In this document: piece by piece, positions 7,236-11,410 of the stretch | Position numbering within the stretch: position 1 is the first letter of the stretch | Layout of the letters: each line of letters begins with the position of its first letter | Assembly (NCBI GenBank): GCA_022565655.1 | Contig: JAIUMG010000086.1 | Span: 1-11,410, forward strand | Length of the DNA: 11,410 nt | Reading direction: 5' to 3' | From: Alkalimonas sp. | GTDB taxonomy: Bacteria > Pseudomonadota > Gammaproteobacteria > Enterobacterales > Alteromonadaceae | The notes under the pieces: generated by a model | What the model was told of the DNA's origin: nothing | What the model saw: the letters and a program-made list of their open reading frames with translations, nothing else | The model's database searches: none | Position numbers and translations under genes: made by a program

Positions 7236-8852
7236 TTACTTCATCGCCACCAGCATAGCGGCAGGCTGCTCCAGGTATTGCTTCCACAGGTTGCAGAAAC
7301 GTGCAATGGTGCCGCCATCAATAATGCGGTGATCGCCTGACCAGCTGATTTGCATCAGTTGCCGTGCTTCCACGTCGCCTTTAGCGTTAAAGCGCGGTAA
7401 GGTTTGCACTTTACCCAAAGCCACAATCGCCACCTCTGGTTTGTTGATAATGGGTGTGGCTACGGTGCCACCAATAGCACCAATGTTAAAGATACTAATA
7501 GTACCACCTTTTAGCTGATCCGGACTGACCCGCCCGGCTCTGGCCTGATCGGTCAGTTCGGTCAGTTCTTTGGCAATATCAACAATGGATTTTTGCTCGC
7601 AGTGCTTGATGTTTGGTACCAGTAGACCAACTTTTGAATCCACCGCCACGCCTATGTTGTGAGACGCTTTGTAAGTCAGCTCGGTGCAATCGGCATTCGG
7701 CTGGCTGTTCATGACTGGGAATTCGCGAATAGCCATCGATAATGCTTTCATAAAGAACGGCATCATGGTGAGCTTAACGCCTTGCTCGCGATACTGATCT
7801 TTCAACTGATTACGCAGTACAATTAGCTCAGTCAGGTCAATCTCATCACAGTAGGTAAAGTGCGGAATACTGCTGACCGAATCCATCATCTGACGGGCCA
7901 TGGCAGCTTTGACGCCCTTGATCGGCTCGATGCGATCGTCTGCCGCCTGCACAACCGATAGCTTAGCCGCTGATTTACTGGGCCCATCGGTGCTGGCTGC
8001 AGGCTTAGCACTGGCTTTACCATCAGCAAAAGCACGAACATCGTCTTTATAAACCCGGCCTTTATCGCCAGAGCCAATGACCTTGCTAATATCGACATCC
8101 AGCTCACGTGCTAAACGGCGAACCGCCGGGCTGGCAACTGCTTTACCAGGGCGTTGCGCTGTAACTGCAGCCTGGTCTGTTGCGCTAGTGGTCACTGTCG
8201 CTTTTGCATTGCCCACTGAGCAGCTACTCGATGATGCAGTGGTTGCTGAACCAGCACCCGCTGTAGAACCCTCAATTTGCATGGCAAACAGCGGTTGATG
8301 CACCTTAGCAATGTCGCCTTTAGCATAATACAGCTTGGTTACCTGGCCAGAATACTTGGCCGGAATTTGCACCAGAGCTTTATCGGTCATCACATCACAG
8401 ACCGGTTGATCTTCTTCAATGGTATCGCCTTCGGCCACCAGCCAATCAACGATTTCACATTCAACGATCCCCTCGCCAATATCTGGCAGAATAAAGTCTT
8501 CATGCTGGGTTGATTGAGCTTCTGAACCTGATGGCTTTGCCGCTGATTCCTGCTTTGGAGTTTTATCCACAGTCTGATCCGATGCTTTGCTGGCTGAGGC
8601 AGCTGGCGCATCGTCTGCTAACTGCATTTCAAACAATGGCTGATGCACCTTGGCAATATCACCTTTTTGATAATACAGCTTGCTGACCACCCCATCGTGT
8701 ACCGCTGGAATTTGTACCAGGGCTTTATCGGTCATCACATCGCAAACAGGCTGATCTTCTTTGATGGTATCGCCTTCGGCGACCAACCATTCAACCACTT
8801 CACATTCGACAATGCCTTCGCCAATATCTGGCAGAATAAAATCTGTTTTCAT
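7236..8852 (-). CDS. bkdB: Branched-chain 2-oxo acid dehydrogenase E2, dihydrolipoyl acyltransferase (two lipoyl domains)
   Basis: This is the core acyltransferase. It takes the acyl group from E1 on a lipoyl arm and passes it to CoA, making isobutyryl-, isovaleryl- or 2-methylbutyryl-CoA. Seen in 538 residues: lipoyl domain 1 at 5-78 with the lipoylated lysine K43 in DVMTDKALV, an Ala/Ser/Pro linker, lipoyl domain 2 at 120-193 with K158, a second long linker, the peripheral subunit-binding domain at about 240-277 (SPAVRRLARELDVDISKVIG and GDKGRVYKDDV), and the catalytic domain from about 305. The catalytic motif is SGDHRIIDGG, with H508 and D512. The start ATG at 8852 follows AGAGGG, which overlaps the stop codon of the E1 beta gene nine bases upstream. 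Two lipoyl domains are not universal for BCKDH E2. A pyruvate-specific E2 is the alternative, but the E1 partners are BCKDH-type. Confidence 0.93.
   Translation of the reverse strand: MKTDFILPDIGEGIVECEVVEWLVAEGDTIKEDQPVCDVMTDKALVQIPAVHDGVVSKLYYQKGDIAKVHQPLFEMQLADDAPAASASKASDQTVDKTPKQESAAKPSGSEAQSTQHEDFILPDIGEGIVECEIVDWLVAEGDTIEEDQPVCDVMTDKALVQIPAKYSGQVTKLYYAKGDIAKVHQPLFAMQIEGSTAGAGSATTASSSSCSVGNAKATVTTSATDQAAVTAQRPGKAVASPAVRRLARELDVDISKVIGSGDKGRVYKDDVRAFADGKASAKPAASTDGPSKSAAKLSVVQAADDRIEPIKGVKAAMARQMMDSVSSIPHFTYCDEIDLTELIVLRNQLKDQYREQGVKLTMMPFFMKALSMAIREFPVMNSQPNADCTELTYKASHNIGVAVDSKVGLLVPNIKHCEQKSIVDIAKELTELTDQARAGRVSPDQLKGGTISIFNIGAIGGTVATPIINKPEVAIVALGKVQTLPRFNAKGDVEARQLMQISWSGDHRIIDGGTIARFCNLWKQYLEQPAAMLVAMK
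8358..8495 (-). repeat. Lipoyl-domain coding repeat, copy 2
   Basis: Codes for residues 120-165 of E2 and pairs with copy 1 at 8703-8840. The three amino-acid differences are V/I, E/D and K/E. Downstream of this core the two lipoyl domains drift apart a little more (VHDGVVSKLYYQ against KYSGQVTKLYYA). Confidence 0.85.
8703..8840 (-). repeat. Lipoyl-domain coding repeat, copy 1
   Basis: Codes for residues 5-50 of E2. It matches the stretch at 8358-8495 in 43 of 46 residues and in most bases, including the identical 20-base run GCTTTATCGGTCATCACATC on the plus strand. An internal duplication is the simplest explanation. Confidence 0.85.
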
Positions 8853-8861
8853 ACTGCCCTC

Positions 8862-9839
8862 TTAAAAATTGATGGAGCGCATAATGGCTTCATAGGTTTT
8901 CAGGTGATCGGCGATGTACTCTTTTTCCAACGCCAGTGGATACGGTACATCCAGGCCACACACCCGCTCAATCGGGCTTTCCAGATGCAAAAAGCAGCGC
9001 TGTTGAATGGTGGCAGCCACTTCACCGGCAAAGCCTCCGGTTAGTGGTGCTTCATGGTTGATGACCAGACGACCGGTTTTCAATACGGACTCAGCCACCG
9101 TATCGACATCCCAGGGTAAGATGCTGCGTAAATCGATAATTTCGCAGGAGATGCCTTCTTTTTCTGCCATATCAGCCGCTTTTTGCACGATTTCTATCTG
9201 CGCGCCCCAGGCCAGCAATGTCAGATCGGTGCCTTCTTGTACCACTTCAGCTTTACCAATGGGCAGTTCGTAGTAATCTTCTGGCACTTCGCCAACCGAC
9301 GCACGATATAAACGCTTAGGCTCGAAGAAAATCACCGGATCCGGGCTGTTGATTGAAGCCAGCAGCAAACCCTTCGCTTGATAGGGATCGCGCGGCACCA
9401 CCACCTTCAACCCCGGCGTATGGGCAAAATAAGCTTCTGGCGATTGGCTGTGGTAATGACCACCGGCAATCCCTCCTCCGTAGGGGGTACGAAATACCAG
9501 GCCACCTACATTAAATTCATCACCGGAGCGATAGCGGAATTTGGCCGTTTCATTGACGATTTGGTCAAAAGCCGGAAAAATATAATCCGCAAACTGGATT
9601 TCTGCCACCGGCTTCATGCCCTGCGCTGCCATACCATTAGCAAAGCCAGCAATCCCCTGCTCAGTCAGTGGCGTATTGAAGCAGCGCGCTTTGCCATACT
9701 TTTCCTGCAACTTACTGGTGGCACGAAACACCCCACCAAAGTGGCCGACATCTTCACCAAAACACACCACACCATCGTCTTTTGCCATGGCCAGATCAAG
9801 CGCACTATTAATGGCTTGCAACATATTCATCTTTGCCAT
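8862..9839 (-). CDS. bkdA2: Branched-chain 2-oxo acid dehydrogenase E1 beta subunit
   Basis: The beta chain of the thiamine-diphosphate E1 decarboxylase, forming an alpha2beta2 tetramer with the product of the preceding gene. At 325 residues it is full length. It closely resembles the mature mitochondrial BCKDHB chain: FGEDVGHFGGVFRAT (28-41), FNTPLTEQGI with the cofactor-activating glutamate E60, AEIQFADYIFPAFDQIVNE (79-97), GGHYHSQSPEAYFAHTPG (126-143, with the conserved histidines), IDLRSILPWDVDT (235-247) and NHEAPLTGGFAGE (261-273). It starts with ATG at 9839, which overlaps the TGA of the E1 alpha gene by one base (TGATG). GGGGAG lies just before, inside the upstream gene. This points to translational coupling and equal subunit supply. 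Confidence 0.96.
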   Translation of the reverse strand: MAKMNMLQAINSALDLAMAKDDGVVCFGEDVGHFGGVFRATSKLQEKYGKARCFNTPLTEQGIAGFANGMAAQGMKPVAEIQFADYIFPAFDQIVNETAKFRYRSGDEFNVGGLVFRTPYGGGIAGGHYHSQSPEAYFAHTPGLKVVVPRDPYQAKGLLLASINSPDPVIFFEPKRLYRASVGEVPEDYYELPIGKAEVVQEGTDLTLLAWGAQIEIVQKAADMAEKEGISCEIIDLRSILPWDVDTVAESVLKTGRLVINHEAPLTGGFAGEVAATIQQRCFLHLESPIERVCGLDVPYPLALEKEYIADHLKTYEAIMRSINF

Positions 9840-11023
9840 CAGTCAATTCTCCCCGCTGTCACCGGATAATCATCCGGGTACTTCTTAATGTGCGCTTTTA
9901 ACTCATTTAGCTGCTGTTGCGACATCTCTGTTGGCTCGGCATACACATCGGTAATCATTTCTTCAACAGCCGGCTTGGCAATTTTCTCTGCTACTTTTAA
10001 CGCACTAAGTATTTCCTGACGCAAAGCGGTGGTTTGCTCAGTATCCGAGTCATCATCCAACCAGCCTTTGTTGATCAACCACAAACGATACCGACTGATA
10101 GGATCGTTTTTACGCCACAGCTCTTCTTCTTCTTTTGAACGATAACCACTGGGGTCATCCGATGAGGAATGAGCGCCCAGCCGATAGGCTATAGACTCAA
10201 TCAAAATAGGCTCATGCTCTGCCAAAGCTTGCTTGCGGGCCATTTCCGTCGCTTGATAGACAGCCAGGATGTCGGCACCATCGACCCTAATGGATTTCAT
10301 GCCATAACCTACGCCACGACAGGCAATGCCATCACCGACAAACTGTTCATTCGCCGGGGTGGAAATGGCATAGCCGTTGTTACGACAGAAAAACAGCACT
10401 GGCGCTTTATGCACCGCAGCCATATTCAAACCGGCATGAAAATCGCCTTCTGAAGCAGCGCCTTCGCCAAAATAACACAATGTCAGGTTCTGTTTGCCAC
10501 GCAGCTTCTGCGCATAGGCATAACCACTGGCCTGTGGAATTTGCGTGCCTAGTGGCGATGATACCGTCATGTAGTTCAAGGCATTACTACCGTAATGCAC
10601 CGGCATTTGTCGGCCTTTCCCCAAGTCTTTTTCATTGGAGAACAGCTGGTTCATAAACTGCTCAAGAGTAAAGCCACGATAGCGTAATGCGCCCTGCTCT
10701 CGATATTGCGCCATGATCATATCTTCATCATCAAGCGCGGCTGCACTGCCAATAATGGCAGCCTCTTCGCCCAGGCACTGCATGTAAAAACTAATCCGCC
10801 CCTGGCGCTGTGCCGCCAGCATGCGCTCGTCCAACACCCGGGTAAATACCATGGTATCGTACATTTTTAAGGCAGTGGCTTTATCCAGTTCCGGCTCGGT
10901 CGCCCCGTCATAGAGGGTGCCGTCATCTTTCAGTACACGCAGTGTAGGAATGTTTAACGCGTGGCCACTGATGAATTCTGCTGAATGCACCGAAGTATTG
11001 GTGGCGTTATTTGGGTTGGTCAT
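9839..11023 (-). CDS. bkdA1: Branched-chain 2-oxo acid dehydrogenase E1 alpha subunit
   Basis: The alpha chain of E1, which binds thiamine diphosphate and decarboxylates the keto acids from valine, leucine and isoleucine. It has 394 residues and is colinear with mature BCKDHA: AAQRQGRISFYMQCLGEEA (70-88), KGRQMPVHYGS (136-146), SSPLGTQIPQA (155-165), the thiamine-diphosphate motif from GEGAASEGD (186-194) to RNN (214-216), and the loop AHSSSDDPSGYR (284-295) that corresponds to the kinase-regulated loop in the animal enzyme. The start ATG at 11023 follows AAGAGA at a suitable distance. It is the first gene of the operon. Regulation probably acts in the region 11024-11320, where a LiuR-like dyad is present. 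The match to BCKDH rather than to pyruvate dehydrogenase E1 alpha is clear from the RISFYM and GKGRQMPVHYG motifs. Confidence 0.96.
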   Translation of the reverse strand: MTNPNNATNTSVHSAEFISGHALNIPTLRVLKDDGTLYDGATEPELDKATALKMYDTMVFTRVLDERMLAAQRQGRISFYMQCLGEEAAIIGSAAALDDEDMIMAQYREQGALRYRGFTLEQFMNQLFSNEKDLGKGRQMPVHYGSNALNYMTVSSPLGTQIPQASGYAYAQKLRGKQNLTLCYFGEGAASEGDFHAGLNMAAVHKAPVLFFCRNNGYAISTPANEQFVGDGIACRGVGYGMKSIRVDGADILAVYQATEMARKQALAEHEPILIESIAYRLGAHSSSDDPSGYRSKEEEELWRKNDPISRYRLWLINKGWLDDDSDTEQTTALRQEILSALKVAEKIAKPAVEEMITDVYAEPTEMSQQQLNELKAHIKKYPDDYPVTAGRID

Positions 11024-11172
11024 AGGGTTTCTCTTGGTTGTTACTTGTGGCTAGTTGACGTATACGGCAACTTGGCCTCAAGGTTGAACATGCAAAGCTG
11101 GTCAAAGTATAGTCACTCTGTCCCGCTCTTCCCCATTTTGTCCGGCTTCTATGAGCTGGATCAGTTGTTATT

Positions 11173-11201
11173 ATTGTTATGGTAGTTATTCTCGCTGCCA
11201 A
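11173..11201 (-). promoter_or_regulatory. Candidate sigma70 promoter of the bkd operon
   Basis: On the minus strand TTGGCA (11201-11196) matches the -35 consensus in five of six bases. After a 17-base spacer, AACAAT (11178-11173) matches the -10 in four of six. The predicted leader is about 140 bases. A nearer TATACT at 11111-11106 has no -35 at the right distance. The 16-base dyad at 11203-11218 abuts the -35, which supports this as the regulated promoter. Confidence 0.35.
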
Positions 11202-11202
11202 C

Positions 11203-11218
11203 TTTACCTTTACGTAAA
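11203..11218. promoter_or_regulatory. ACGT-type dyad, possible LiuR (MerR-family) operator
   Basis: TTTACCTTTACGTAAA is an inverted repeat of 7-base arms (TTTACCT and ACGTAAA, one mismatch) around two central bases. It contains the perfect palindrome TTTACGTAAA. From memory, ACGT-centred 15-16 base dyads of this kind are the predicted sites of LiuR, the regulator of branched-chain amino acid degradation in gammaproteobacteria. The gene context fits, but the factor is not present in the window. Confidence 0.4.
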
Positions 11219-11255
11219 CTGCATTGCAACTCCAGTCCTTGCCTTTTAAACGCTT

Positions 11256-11278
11256 AAAACTGTACAGCTGTCAGTTTT
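11256..11278. promoter_or_regulatory. Inverted repeat upstream of the bkd promoter
   Basis: AAAACTG (11256-11262) and CAGTTTT (11272-11278) are perfect 7-base arms around a nine-base centre that contains the self-complementary ACAGCTGT. No T-tract suitable for termination follows. It may be a second regulator site, but could be chance in an AT-rich spacer. Confidence 0.25.
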
Positions 11279-11316
11279 GGTGTACTTAGGGCCTTCGCTC
11301 TTCCCTGGCAAATGAC

Positions 11317-11345
11317 AATAAAAAGGGGCGCAATCATACGCCCCT
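11317..11345 (-). terminator. Intrinsic terminator of the gene at the right edge
   Basis: On the minus strand AGGGGCG (11345-11339), an eight-base loop and CGCCCCT (11330-11324) form a GC-rich 7-bp stem followed by TTTTTATT. It lies about 30 bases after the stop codon at 11378, and upstream of the bkd promoter, so it isolates the two units. Confidence 0.85.
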
Positions 11346-11377
11346 ACCAGTCAGCATTTTGTATCGTGACAAAACGG

Positions 11378-11410
11378 TTATTCCAACTGCCCTTTCACTG
11401 AGCGTGGGAT
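11378..11410 (-). CDS. C-terminal end of an unidentified gene (partial)
   Basis: Reading leftward from the right edge, one minus-strand frame gives the residues IPRSVKGQLE and then TAA at 11380-11378. An intrinsic terminator follows about 30 bases further on, as expected for the end of a gene. Ten residues are too few to name a family. Another minus-strand frame stays open into the terminator stem, so the frame choice rests on the stop-terminator spacing. Confidence 0.45.
   Translation of the reverse strand: MPRSVKGQLE

Larger units (their letters stand above)
11024..11377. other. Upstream region of the bkd operon
   Basis: These 354 bases lie between the bkd operon and a gene entering from the right, both on the minus strand. 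They hold the terminator of the right-hand gene (11317-11345), a short dyad (11256-11278), a 16-base LiuR-like dyad (11203-11218), a candidate promoter (11173-11201) and about 140 bases of leader. A 64-codon frame at 11007-11201 overlaps the start of E1 alpha and has no family resemblance. No structured RNA was recognised in the leader. Confidence 0.6.

Noticed and set aside
8643..9044. 133-codon plus-strand frame opposite the E2 and E1 beta genes
   Set aside because: It is the antisense shadow of conserved genes and mirrors the lipoyl repeat. Its length follows from the codon bias of the real strand.
11106..11111. TATACT on the minus strand as the bkd -10 box
   Set aside because: No -35-like hexamer lies 16-19 bases upstream (GGGGAA is at that place). 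The promoter at 11173-11201 has two fair hexamers at ideal spacing.
11007..11201. 64-codon minus-strand frame overlapping the start of E1 alpha
   Set aside because: The sequence is biased (Thr/Ile/Arg) with no family resemblance, it overlaps the bkd leader and E1 alpha start, and its own start lies on the candidate -35 box.

Overview
The window looks like chromosomal DNA of a gammaproteobacterium, probably a marine or aquatic heterotroph of moderate GC. The reasons are the gene set and order of the branched-chain keto acid dehydrogenase operon, the short leaders and the ordinary Shine-Dalgarno and terminator signals. Nothing in the sequence fixes the genus. There is no rRNA, tRNA, CRISPR array, transposase or integrase.

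Layout: (1) 1-1310, minus strand: the N-terminal 436 codons of an AAA+ ATPase of the Ycf46-like type, running off the left edge. (2) 1311-1662: a divergent intergenic region with a candidate promoter for each direction and an 8-bp inverted repeat. (3) 1663-7155, plus strand: one very large gene encoding a 1830-residue protein with an N-terminal helix-hairpin-helix domain, a glycine/serine-rich linker, a helical centre, a Gln/Ala-rich helical stretch, an Asn/Gln/His-rich segment and a beta-rich C-terminus. I do not recognise its function, and it is the most interesting object here. (4) 7170-7206: a perfect 17-bp stem terminator that works on both strands and separates the giant gene from the convergent operon. 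(5) 11023 down to 7236, minus strand: the operon E1alpha - E1beta - E2 (bkdA1-bkdA2-bkdB type) of the branched-chain 2-oxo acid dehydrogenase complex. (6) 11024-11377: the operon's upstream region, with a LiuR/MerR-like dyad, a candidate promoter, a second dyad, and the intrinsic terminator of a gene entering from the right. (7) 11378-11410: the probable last ten codons of that gene.

How the genes work together: the three bkd genes form one translationally coupled transcription unit. They encode the decarboxylase (E1 alpha2beta2) and the acyltransferase core (E2 with two lipoyl domains), which convert the keto acids of valine, leucine and isoleucine to acyl-CoAs. No E3 (lipoamide dehydrogenase) gene lies downstream, so the complex presumably borrows the housekeeping E3. 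The giant gene and the AAA+ ATPase share a divergent control region, but no functional link between them can be shown from sequence alone.
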